Shown here: positions 56,772 to 64,000 of the stretch, piece by piece
How positions within the stretch are numbered: the stretch's first letter is position 1
How the letters are laid out: the number at the start of each line of letters is the position of its first letter
NCBI RefSeq assembly: GCF_003426025.1
Contig: NZ_QJSH01000011.1
Coordinates: forward strand, 1 to 64,000
Direction: 5' to 3'
DNA: 64,000 nt
DNA from: Paraliobacillus quinghaiensis
Lineage (GTDB): Bacteria > Bacillota > Bacilli > Bacillales > Amphibacillaceae
Notes under the pieces: model-generated
What the model was told of the DNA's origin: nothing
The model's input: only the letters and a program-made list of their open reading frames with translations
Databases searched by the model: none
Position numbers and translations under genes: made by a program

Positions 56772-58220
56772 TCATAAGATAGGTGAGATTAAGCGCGCGA
56801 TCGATTCTTTAAACCGAATCCAAATAGTGCGTTCTTTATATAGTGGTAACGTTAATTGCGTTGAAAACATAAGATCCTTATGAAATTCGTTTACTAATTG
56901 TTGTGCAATCTTTTCACTATAAAGAAATGCATTTACTTCAAAATTTAATCGGAAGCTCCGCACATCAATATTTGCTGTACCAACTGATGCTATTTTACCA
57001 TCTACTACCAGCATTTTAGCATGTAAGAAACCACGTTGGTAGATATATACCGTTGCGCCTGCTCTTAAAAGTTCTCCGATATAGGAATAAGTAGCCCAAT
57101 AAACAAATGGATGATCCGGTTTACTTGGGATCATGATTCGCACATCGACGCCTGACAATACCGCAATTCTTAAAGCATCTGCTAAACTATCATCTGGAAT
57201 AAAATAAGGTGTCTGGATATAGACATATTCTTCTGCTTCCATAATCATTTTTATATAACCATTCTTAATTTGTTCCCATTCAGAATCCGGACCACTAGAA
57301 ACGATTTGCATCCCTACATTCCCTTTTGGAGTCGATTCATAATAACGGTCTTCATAAAGAATATCATGTGACGAAGCTTGATTCCAATCCAGTATAAAAC
57401 GAGTCTGCATATTGCGAACCGAATCCCCAATCACCCGCAAGTGTGTATCACGCCAATAACCAAATTTAATACTTTTACCTAAGTATTCATCCCCAATATT
57501 AAAGCCACCAATATACCCTATCTTTGCATCAATAATTGCTAATTTACGATGATTTCGATAGTTAATCTTAAAATTAACCTTTGGAATTAATGATGGGAAG
57601 AATGACTCTACCTCGACACCAGCATCACGTAAATCACGTATATATCGGTGTCTTAACCTTCTTGACCCTAGATCATCGACCAAAAAGCGAACTTGAACGC
57701 CTTCTCTCGCTTTTTTCTTTAATGTTTCTGCCACGCGTTGCCCAAGGTGATCACTTCGTACGATATAATAAACTAAGTGAATATGATCTGTAGCTTTTTC
57801 CATATCTGCAATTAATGCATCAAATTTTCTTTTACCATCCGTAAAAATTTTAACATCATTAGCTTGTGTTAGAATGGCATCATCATTACGTAGATGTAAA
57901 TAGAATAAATCTTTATATTGCCTCAAATTTTCAGGAATAGGAAAACTATCTTCTTTCAACAATTGTAATTGGTTTTCAACTGCATTCTTTACACCTAATT
58001 TACTTTTGTTATCCCATATAAATAATTTCTTGTTACTCAATTTTCTCCCAAAAACTAAATATAGAAAAAACCCGAGAACTGGAATAAATAAAAGCACCAT
58101 TAACCACGCCCATGTAGATGTTGCATTTTTTCGTTCTAGAAATACAATTGCAAACGCTAAAATAATATTAAAAAATATAATAGACCCCAATATATATGGT
58201 GAAAAACTAACGAGAGACAC
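56772..58220 (-). CDS. cls: Cardiolipin synthase
   Basis: The full-length cardiolipin synthase (482 residues, as ClsA of B. subtilis). Two N-terminal membrane segments (ILGSIIFFNIILAFAIVFL; WLMVLLFIPVLGFFLYLVF) precede two phospholipase D domains with HKD motifs NHRKLAIID (then GGFNIGDEYLG) and LHAKMLVVD (then GTANIDVRSF). It ends with the usual hydrophobic RLISPIL. It is a second synthase besides ClsB at 12.6 kb. Only 20 bases separate it from the thioesterase gene downstream, so cotranscription is possible. Confidence 0.94.
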   Translation of the reverse strand: MSLVSFSPYILGSIIFFNIILAFAIVFLERKNATSTWAWLMVLLFIPVLGFFLYLVFGRKLSNKKLFIWDNKSKLGVKNAVENQLQLLKEDSFPIPENLRQYKDLFYLHLRNDDAILTQANDVKIFTDGKRKFDALIADMEKATDHIHLVYYIVRSDHLGQRVAETLKKKAREGVQVRFLVDDLGSRRLRHRYIRDLRDAGVEVESFFPSLIPKVNFKINYRNHRKLAIIDAKIGYIGGFNIGDEYLGKSIKFGYWRDTHLRVIGDSVRNMQTRFILDWNQASSHDILYEDRYYESTPKGNVGMQIVSSGPDSEWEQIKNGYIKMIMEAEEYVYIQTPYFIPDDSLADALRIAVLSGVDVRIMIPSKPDHPFVYWATYSYIGELLRAGATVYIYQRGFLHAKMLVVDGKIASVGTANIDVRSFRLNFEVNAFLYSEKIAQQLVNEFHKDLMFSTQLTLPLYKERTIWIRFKESIARLISPIL

Positions 58221-58506
58221 TATATGCCATCCCCCTTTCGGTAAACCTTCTTCCCATAATATAGCATATATTTCAAGTATATGATGTTATTTACGATTAA
58301 CGAATTATCTTTCTGAAAATTTAGTTCACTTATTTGACTATCCCCAATTAAACTTTTTAGCAAACCTTTTAATCTAGATTAATAAGTATTACTCCTTCCA
58401 ATGTGGGGTCTAATGTAATGAAAAAAAATTTAATAACAACGATTGCTTTTTCTAATAATCAGGCGTAAACTTATGCTTATTCTTTCGCAAAGCAGAGGGG
58501 TTAAAA
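58221..58506. other. Divergent intergenic region cls / rarD
   Basis: About 285 AT-rich bases that should hold promoters for both genes. No clear consensus promoter, repeat or small gene seen. Confidence 0.4.
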
Positions 58507-59445
58507 ATGAAACAAAAAGAGATAAAAATGGGGATTTTTTCAGCAACAACTGCCTACATTTTATGGGGGTTCTTACCGATCTATTGGAAGATGGTTGGTG
58601 ATATATCTGCTGGTGCTGTGCTTGCACACCGTGTTGTTTGGTCATTTATATTTATGATTATATTACTTATTTTCACAAGAAAGTGGCAGCCGTTTATTTG
58701 TGAGTGTAAACAGATTTTGCGGGACAAAAAGAAATTCATTGGCGTTGTATTAGCTTCCTTTGTTATTAGTGGAAATTGGCTTATTTTCATTTGGGCAGTA
58801 AATAGTGATCACGTAATACAAGCTAGTCTTGGCTATTATATTAATCCATTAATCAGCATCTTGCTTGGTGTCGTTATTTTAAAAGAAACGTTACACAAGT
58901 GGGAAGTATTCTCTGTTCTATTAGCTAGTGTTGGCGTAGTGTATTTAACACTGTATTATGGTGTTTTTCCATGGGTTTCATTACTCTTAGCATTCTCATT
59001 TGCTGCATATGGGTTATTGAAAAAGACGGTTAATATTCCTTCACTATATGGACTAACATTAGAAACATTTATCGTATTACCATTGGCTCTGCTTTATTTA
59101 TTAATGCAGCCAACAAATACCGGTTCTTTAACAACGATGTGGGAATCAAGCTCTACTGCATTGTTACTAATGGCATCCGGGGCGGTAACTGCAATTCCAT
59201 TACTTTTATTTGCGAGTGGCGCAAAACGTATTCCTTTATCTATGGTAGGATTTTTACAATATATTGCACCTACCTTAATGTTAATCCTCGGTGTATTTTT
59301 ATACCAAGAAGTATTTACATTTGCTCACTTGATTGCATTTATGTGTATTTGGACCGCTTTAGCAATCTATACCATTTCACGCGTTTTATCTATGCGTCAT
59401 TTACGAAGACAAAGAAAGTTTGAACAAACTGAGCAGACAATTTAA
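58507..59445 (+). CDS. rarD: EamA family transporter RarD
   Basis: A 312-residue drug/metabolite transporter with ten predicted helices in two EamA halves. The N-terminus (GIFSATTAYILWGFLPIYWK) and AHRVVWSFIFM, WLIFIWAVNSDHVIQASLGYYINPL are RarD signatures. The substrate is unknown; the family name comes from an E. coli chloramphenicol phenotype. Monocistronic, terminator shared with hsp20. Confidence 0.92.
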   Translation: MKQKEIKMGIFSATTAYILWGFLPIYWKMVGDISAGAVLAHRVVWSFIFMIILLIFTRKWQPFICECKQILRDKKKFIGVVLASFVISGNWLIFIWAVNSDHVIQASLGYYINPLISILLGVVILKETLHKWEVFSVLLASVGVVYLTLYYGVFPWVSLLLAFSFAAYGLLKKTVNIPSLYGLTLETFIVLPLALLYLLMQPTNTGSLTTMWESSSTALLLMASGAVTAIPLLLFASGAKRIPLSMVGFLQYIAPTLMLILGVFLYQEVFTFAHLIAFMCIWTALAIYTISRVLSMRHLRRQRKFEQTEQTI

Positions 59446-59468
59446 TTAATTATCTTAAAAAAATGATA

Positions 59469-59494
59469 GCGAATGGGACAGTTCCATTCGCTTT
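59469..59494. terminator. Bidirectional terminator rarD / hsp20
   Basis: AGCGAATGG-GACAGTT-CCATTCGCTTTTA on the plus strand; the minus strand reads on into ATCATTTTTTT. It abuts the hsp20 stop. Confidence 0.85.
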
Positions 59495-59961
59495 TAATCT
59501 ATATCTATATAGTTATCTGTTTTTGGTTTTTTAGGTCCTCTAATATCTAATACACCATTTTTATAGACTGCTTTTGTTGTACGTTTATCGACAACATATG
59601 GTAACTGTACAATCCGTTCTGCTTGGCGTACGCGTCGTTCGCGGTTATAGTAATTCGTTTTGTCATTCTTTTGTTGTGTAATCTCATCATGTGAGATTTT
59701 AATTTTTAAACGATCACCAATGACGTCAATATGAATATCTTCTTTTCGTAATCCTGGTAAATCCACTTGTGCAACCCATTCCTTTTCATTTTCAAATACG
59801 TCTACTGGTAATCGTCTTGCTAATCCACTGTTTTGGAAAAATGAATCAATTGAATCTAACATATTATTTCGTGGACGTTCTGCAAACAAACCATCCATTT
59901 TCCGAATGAATTCTTGACTCGCTTCCAAAAACTCTGACTTTTTCCCAGGTTTTTCTTCCAT
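59494..59961 (-). CDS. Small heat shock protein, Hsp20 family
   Basis: A 155-residue ATP-independent holdase. The alpha-crystallin domain (residues about 55-150) shows EWVAQVDLPGLRKEDIHIDV, DRLKIKISH, RRVRQAERIVQLPYVVD and AVYKNGVLDIRGPK. The C-terminal I-x-I-like tail is YIDID. AAGGGGG lies ten bases before the ATG. I see no CIRCE element and no well-spaced SigB promoter. Confidence 0.92.
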   Translation of the reverse strand: MEEKPGKKSEFLEASQEFIRKMDGLFAERPRNNMLDSIDSFFQNSGLARRLPVDVFENEKEWVAQVDLPGLRKEDIHIDVIGDRLKIKISHDEITQQKNDKTNYYNRERRVRQAERIVQLPYVVDKRTTKAVYKNGVLDIRGPKKPKTDNYIDID

Positions 59962-60068
59962 AAAAAATAAGCCCCCTTGATAAACAATTGGTTTCCCCCT
60001 AGTATATGCATGACAGATTAACCTTGATATACGTAACTTTCAAAAAAATCTTTTCTAACCTTCGTAGT

Positions 60069-60262
60069 TGATAGATGATGCCACGTAAATAGTATCGTGA
60101 GTTACTATTACTAACCTGCTACTCAAATGAAATTGGCTCCCTTTCCGCAGGCACGGCCTTTACTAATTTAGCTGAGGCCGTGGGGCTGCGATTACTCGCC
60201 CCACCAAAACCGTTTGATGACGTAGCGAGCAAGATGACAACTTTACTACGCATTCTATATAT
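60069..60262 (-). repeat. Interspersed modular repeat, copy 7 (short form)
   Basis: About 195 bases between hsp20 and the metY promoter. Left end GATAGATGATGCCACGTAA, right end TTACTACGCATTCTATAT in inverted orientation. Inside are CTCAAATGAAATTGGC, CCCTTTCCGCAGGC, GGCCTTTACTAATTTAGCTG, core GGGGC-TGCGATTACTC-GCCCC (inverted) and CAAAACCGTTTGATGACGTA, the last block shared with the right end of copy 5. The second stem is missing. Confidence 0.8.
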
Positions 60263-60329
60263 TTTTGTCACTAAACAAGCAGTTTTTAAATAAACATTTT
60301 TTAAAAAATTTAAATTTTCTAAAAATAGC

Positions 60330-60358
60330 TTGACGTAATCTTTCTTGTGGCATATAAT
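60330..60358 (+). promoter_or_regulatory. Promoter of the metY transcript
   Basis: TTGACG (60330-60335), a 17-base spacer and TATAAT (60353-60358), about 25 bases before the SAM riboswitch. Confidence 0.88.
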
Positions 60359-60382
60359 CCTTACTAACATCAAATTACATAT

Positions 60383-60490
60383 CTCTTATCAAGAGTGGCA
60401 GAGGGAATAGGCCCTATGAAGCCCGGCAACCAACAAGTTCTTCTTGGAAAGGTGCCAAATCCTACAGGTTAAAAACCTGATAGATAAGAG
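60383..60490 (+). promoter_or_regulatory. SAM-I riboswitch (S-box)
   Basis: P1 is formed by CTCTTATC (60383-60390) and GATAAGAG (60483-60490). Conserved S-box elements lie between: AGAGTGGCAGAGGGA, GGCCCTATGAAGCCCGGCAA, CC..GGTGCCAAATCC and TACAGG. With SAM bound, P1 forms and the downstream terminator acts. Without SAM, AAGAGG of the P1 3' arm can pair with CCTCTT of the terminator and allow readthrough into metY. Confidence 0.97.
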
Positions 60491-60505
60491 GAGGAATCCG
60501 GTTAT

Positions 60506-60541
60506 AAGCCCTCTTCTTAAAATAAAGAAGAGGGCTTTTTG
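60506..60541 (+). terminator. SAM riboswitch terminator
   Basis: AAGCCCTCTTCTT and AAGAAGAGGGCTTTTT form a strong stem-loop in the metY leader, ending in a T-run. Confidence 0.95.
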
Positions 60542-60605
60542 ATTTCTTCTTCATTGACCTATATAAGAGATTCAATTCATCAATATAAAATAGGAGGAAT
60601 GAAAA

Positions 60606-62279
60606 ATGACAGAACGAAATTTTCAGACACAAGGAACAGAAACAAATTTATTACACGGTGGGCAAACTCCAGATCCAACAACCGGATCTCGTGCAGTTCC
60701 AATTTATCAAACAACTTCCTACGTTTTTCGTGATACAGAACATGCGCAAAACTTATTTGGGCTAGCTGAACCAGGGAACATCTACTCTAGGATAATGAAT
60801 CCGACGGTTGATGTGTTTGAACAACGGATTGCACTACTTGAAGACGGTGTTGCGGCAGTAGGAACAGCATCTGGAATGTCAGCTATTACATTGGCCATCT
60901 TAAACTTGGCCAATTCAGGTGATGAAATTATTGCTGATAGTAATTTATATGGTGGAACGTATAATTTATTTGCTAATACTTTACCGAAATACGGCATTAC
61001 TGTGAAGTTCGTTGATGCTACAGATCCTGAGAATTTCCGCGCTGCAATTACGGATAAAACAAAAGCACTATTTGGAGAGATCATTACGAATCCATCGCTT
61101 AATGTCCTTGATGTTGAAGCAGTTGCTACTATTGCACATGAAAATAACCTTCCTCTTATTATTGATAATACTTTTGCTAGTCCATATGGGTGTAAACCAA
61201 TTACATGGGGGGCTGATATAGTCGTCCACTCGGCAACAAAATGGATTGGTGGTCACGGCACCTCAATCGGTGGAGTTATCGTGGATGGTGGTAGGTTTAA
61301 TTGGAATCAACCAAAATACCCTGGTTTTACTGAACCTGATGAGAGCTATAATGGCATTAGATTTGGGATAGATGCCGGACCAGCTGCGTTCGCAATTAAA
61401 TTACGGGTACAATTGTTACGCGATATCGGTCCAGCTCTAAGTCCACAAAATGCTTTTAACTTTATTCAAGGTTTAGAAACATTGAACCTACGTATCGAAA
61501 AACATAATGAAAATGCTAAAAAGGTGGCTGATTATTTAGATACCCACCCTCAAGTAGACTGGGTTGCTTATCCTGGATTAGAATCGCATCCATCACATGA
61601 ACTAGCAAAGAAATATCTAGGTGGCACTTTTGGTTCGATCATCACCTTTGGTATCAAAGGAGGACGTGAGGCTGGACGTCAATTAATTGACAATATTAAT
61701 CTATGGTCTCATGTTGCAAATGTTGGGGATGCAAAGTCATTAATCATTCACCCAGCTTCCACAACACATCAACAATTAAATGCTGATGCGTTAAAATCTA
61801 GCGGTGTGACAGAAGAATTAGTCCGCTTATCAATTGGACTTGAAACGGTTGAAGATATTTTACAAGACTTAGATCAAGCAATAGCAAAAGCAACAAATTC
61901 ACGTCCTACAATTTCTGATTCGGAAGAAGACGTGATTAATTGGGCATTTAACTCACCCTTCGCACGAGAAGGAGGTCAAATACGGTTAAAAAACATCGTG
62001 GTAGCTGGCTCAGTCAAAGAGGATAATGATCTTACTAAATTAAAACAGCTGGGCTATCAGATAACAGATTTAAAAACCAATGATGCTGCAATAGATGTAT
62101 TATATATTCTTGATCCTGCAAAAGTTGAGACTATTCCAGCTGATACTAAAATTGTATGGTTTAATACGGACGTTTCCTATTCTGATTTAAAGGCAGCCGC
62201 AGTAGCTAAGGGACAAAGCGTTATCGAGAATCGTAATCCTTACACAGAAGCTGAACGGACTAGAAGAAAAAATAATTAA
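60606..62279 (+). CDS. metY: O-acetylhomoserine sulfhydrylase with C-terminal extension
   Basis: A PLP enzyme that makes homocysteine from O-acetylhomoserine and sulfide, or cysteine synthase-type products. Residues 1-430 form the complete Cys/Met-metabolism fold: TNLLHGGQTPDP, the YSRIMNP substrate site and the PLP lysine (about K210) in VVHSATKWIGGHG. Usual MetY proteins end near residue 430. Here about 125 residues follow, with RLKNIVVAGSVKEDNDLTKL, DVLYILDPAKV and a final AVAKGQSVIENRNPYTE, resembling a degenerate CoA-binding Rossmann domain (YccU-like). The gene is under the SAM riboswitch, so it belongs to methionine synthesis. Confidence 0.92.
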   Translation: MTERNFQTQGTETNLLHGGQTPDPTTGSRAVPIYQTTSYVFRDTEHAQNLFGLAEPGNIYSRIMNPTVDVFEQRIALLEDGVAAVGTASGMSAITLAILNLANSGDEIIADSNLYGGTYNLFANTLPKYGITVKFVDATDPENFRAAITDKTKALFGEIITNPSLNVLDVEAVATIAHENNLPLIIDNTFASPYGCKPITWGADIVVHSATKWIGGHGTSIGGVIVDGGRFNWNQPKYPGFTEPDESYNGIRFGIDAGPAAFAIKLRVQLLRDIGPALSPQNAFNFIQGLETLNLRIEKHNENAKKVADYLDTHPQVDWVAYPGLESHPSHELAKKYLGGTFGSIITFGIKGGREAGRQLIDNINLWSHVANVGDAKSLIIHPASTTHQQLNADALKSSGVTEELVRLSIGLETVEDILQDLDQAIAKATNSRPTISDSEEDVINWAFNSPFAREGGQIRLKNIVVAGSVKEDNDLTKLKQLGYQITDLKTNDAAIDVLYILDPAKVETIPADTKIVWFNTDVSYSDLKAAAVAKGQSVIENRNPYTEAERTRRKNN

Positions 62280-62289
62280 ATCCCTTGAT

Positions 62290-62315
62290 AAGGCACGCAT
62301 AGCGTGTCTTTTTTT
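62290..62315 (+). terminator. Intrinsic terminator of metY
   Basis: GGCACGC-AT-AGCGTGTC followed by TTTTTTT, ten bases past the stop. Confidence 0.88.
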
Positions 62316-62517
62316 CGTAGAAACGTATATATTAATACTTTTTTTCATAAGATGATATTTACAGAAAACAACATATTGCTAAAACTTGTTTTAGTGACAT
62401 ATAATAAAGAGTACGCTTTACAGAGCCTAACGAGCGTTATAAATTAAGGGTTTGTTGCAACATTTAACAGGGAATAGTTTTAACGCAAAAACAATATACA
62501 ACAAGTGTGGGGATAAG

Positions 62518-63456
62518 ATGAATAGGAATAGGATTTGGTTACTGCTCAGTAGTTCTTTTTTTTTACTACTACTAATAATTGGAATGCTTTTTTTATGGGT
62601 AGATCCCATTGCTCCTTCTAACCAGACCGCTAAAACGGAACCGGAAGAAGAAAATATTGAAGAAGTGATTGACCAAGTACAAGAAAAAGATCAAGAAGAA
62701 ATCGAAAATGAAGAGGATCATAATCTCTCTGAAAATATAAAAAATGCTGTAGAGAACACAGTTGGTTTATTTTTACGTAATGATTATAAAATTGTTGCTA
62801 TTGGAGATTCTTTAACACAAGGTGTTGGGGATAACGCTAACAACGATGGATATGTTGGTAGAATTGAAGATACATTTTCTAATGAGGATTACCGCGTTGA
62901 CATCGACAATTTTGGTAAACGAGGAAATAGATCTGACCAACTGCTCAAGCGCTTAGAAGACGAAGAAATAAGAGAATCGATTGAAGAAGCGGATATGGTA
63001 TTACTCACAATTGGTGCCAATGACATTATGAATGTTGTTAAGAACAATTTTATGAATCTTAATGAAGAACCTTTTGCAATAGAACGTACTGCTTATGAGC
63101 AACGTTTGCGAGAAATTTTTGATACAATATTTGCATTAAATCCTGATACAGAAATCTATTTAATTGGTTTTTTTAATCCATTTGAAGGATACTTTGAGGA
63201 TATTGATGAATTAGACCAGATCCTAACTAATTGGAATAACACAGGTAGAAGACTAACATTACAATATGCGCAGGCACATTTTGTTCCAACAAATGATTTA
63301 TTTCAAATAGAAGATGTGAGCTTATTAGCAGATGATAATTTCCACCCAAATGCAACAGGATACACACTAATCGCTGAACGTACCCTAACTTATATCCGCC
63401 CCACTATTGAAGCGGCAAGGGAACAAAGTGATGAGAGCGTAACTGGCGAAGAATAA
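62518..63456 (+). CDS. ypmR: SGNH/GDSL hydrolase YpmR, membrane-anchored
   Basis: A 312-residue esterase/lipase-like protein exported by an N-terminal hydrophobic segment (LLLSSSFFLLLLIIGMLFLW). An acidic linker follows, then a GDSL hydrolase domain: the nucleophile Ser in VAIGDSLTQGVG (about residue 96), the Gly block in IDNFGKRGNRSDQL, GANDIM, and the Asp-His pair in DDNFHPNATGY. ATG 62518 follows GGGGATAAG; a longer frame upstream adds 22 unrelated residues. It is adjacent to ypmS as in B. subtilis. The substrate is unknown. Confidence 0.88.
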   Translation: MNRNRIWLLLSSSFFLLLLIIGMLFLWVDPIAPSNQTAKTEPEEENIEEVIDQVQEKDQEEIENEEDHNLSENIKNAVENTVGLFLRNDYKIVAIGDSLTQGVGDNANNDGYVGRIEDTFSNEDYRVDIDNFGKRGNRSDQLLKRLEDEEIRESIEEADMVLLTIGANDIMNVVKNNFMNLNEEPFAIERTAYEQRLREIFDTIFALNPDTEIYLIGFFNPFEGYFEDIDELDQILTNWNNTGRRLTLQYAQAHFVPTNDLFQIEDVSLLADDNFHPNATGYTLIAERTLTYIRPTIEAAREQSDESVTGEE

Positions 63457-63485
63457 TCAAGGATTAGAAAGGTGAAGCGATACAC

Positions 63486-64000
63486 ATGGAACAACCCAAA
63501 AAACGAAATTGGAAGATTCCATTTCTAATTTTGCTAGCTATAAATGTACTCGTTGTTATTGCGATATTCATTTTAGTTTTTTCTCCAACATCACCAAGCA
63601 ACGTCATACCAGAAAAAGAGTATATCGAAAATCAAGATGGTGCAGAATTTACTGTACGCTCAAGTAAGCAAAATTTAAGTGAGTTAGTTAATGGTTATAT
63701 TGATAAAGCCCTAAAAGATGAAGATGGCAAATATTCGATTGAGTTTAACGAAGATGTTCAACTATTTGGATCAATTGAAGCTTTTCAAAAAGACATTCCT
63801 ATATCAATTAGAATGGAGCCAATTGTACAAGAAAATGGAGATATTATTCTAAAACAAAAAGAGATGTCTTTAGGTTTATTGAATTTACCAAAAGATAAAA
63901 TTCTACAATATGTAAACAAACAAATAGATACTCCTGAATGGGTTATATTTGATCCTAAAAATGAACAAATTTATATTGCAGTAACACAAATGGAAATAAA
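63486..64000 (+). CDS. ypmS: YpmS family protein (DUF2140), cut by right edge
   Basis: The frame is open from the ATG at 63486 to the window end (171 codons seen). It starts MEQPKKRNWK, has one membrane segment (IPFLILLAINVLVVIAIFIL) and an extracytoplasmic part with KQNLSELVNGYIDKALKDED, YSIEFNEDVQLFGSIEAF and GDIILKQKEMSLGLLNLP. These match DUF2140 proteins such as B. subtilis YpmS. It lies 29 bases after ypmR, so the two are probably cotranscribed. AAAGGTGAAG precedes the start. Function unknown; only about 25 residues should be missing. Confidence 0.88.
   Translation, partial: MEQPKKRNWKIPFLILLAINVLVVIAIFILVFSPTSPSNVIPEKEYIENQDGAEFTVRSSKQNLSELVNGYIDKALKDEDGKYSIEFNEDVQLFGSIEAFQKDIPISIRMEPIVQENGDIILKQKEMSLGLLNLPKDKILQYVNKQIDTPEWVIFDPKNEQIYIAVTQMEI

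Noticed and set aside
59962-60068. SigB promoter or CIRCE element for hsp20
   Set aside because: GGTTAA and GGGGAAA-like boxes exist but about 20 bases apart instead of 12-14, and no CIRCE inverted repeat is seen.

Overview
The window is chromosomal DNA of a low-GC, endospore-forming member of the Bacillaceae. Gene order follows the Bacillus subtilis segment prfA-tdk-rpmE-rho-murZ-fbaA-spo0F-pyrG-rpoE, then argS-ywiB-speB-speE-pbpG-ywhD-ywhB-ywgA-ywfO-lipL-pta-hemQ-gerQ-ywdK-ywdI. Spore genes (spo0F, gerQ), a TRAP carboxylate importer and a large Na+/H+ antiporter would fit a halotolerant genus such as Oceanobacillus, Virgibacillus or Gracilibacillus. The genus is inference; the family is well supported.

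Layout. 1-284: the 5' end of a group II intron inside a repeat element. 285-12.3 kb, nearly all on the minus strand: translation termination (prmC, prfA), thymidine kinase, L31, Rho, MurA2, aldolase, Spo0F, CTP synthase and RNA polymerase delta. 12.4-25.6 kb: ClsB with a structured leader, arginyl-tRNA synthetase, polyamine synthesis (speE-speB), a class A penicillin-binding protein, small conserved proteins and LipL. 25.8-35.5 kb: MenC-like enzyme, Pta, HemQ, a GntR-controlled ABC transporter operon, the gerQ cluster and a fructosamine-kinase-like protein. 35.5-55.5 kb, largely outside the B. subtilis order: two AmpS paralogues, an RND pump, TcyP, an OsmC protein, an AI-2E-family membrane protein, dctQMP, a CPA1 antiporter, RecQ and an ABC-F protein. 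55.8-64 kb: HxlR regulator, thioesterase, Cls, RarD, Hsp20, a SAM-riboswitch-controlled MetY with an extra C-terminal domain, YpmR and the start of YpmS.

The most unusual content is intergenic. (1) A family of modular, partly palindromic repeats occurs at least seven times (1-212, 13.8, 17.5, 34.4, 42.2, 51.7 and 60.1 kb). It has a core hairpin with a GTAA loop and a second stem whose arms differ between copies yet stay complementary. One copy is interrupted by the group II intron, and a decayed copy may have supplied the gerQ leader. (2) Three intergenic arrays (2.4, 21.6, 25.7 kb) repeat a TTCGCCGAATAAT-like core every 20-21 bases. (3) The TRAP binding protein gene has no ATG, GTG or TTG start that includes its lipoprotein signal; the only well-placed start is ATT. 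(4) pyrG has a promoter with a GGGC start site and a C-rich terminator, as expected for CTP-sensing reiterative attenuation. (5) clsB is preceded by a possible multi-hairpin leader RNA.

Transcription units. Most genes are mono- or bicistronic and separated by clear intrinsic terminators, several of them shared by convergent genes. Likely operons are prfA-prmC, ywiB-argS, speE-speB, gntR-ATPase-permease-secreted protein, and dctQ-dctM-dctP. No rRNA, tRNA, CRISPR array, prophage or transposase gene was found.
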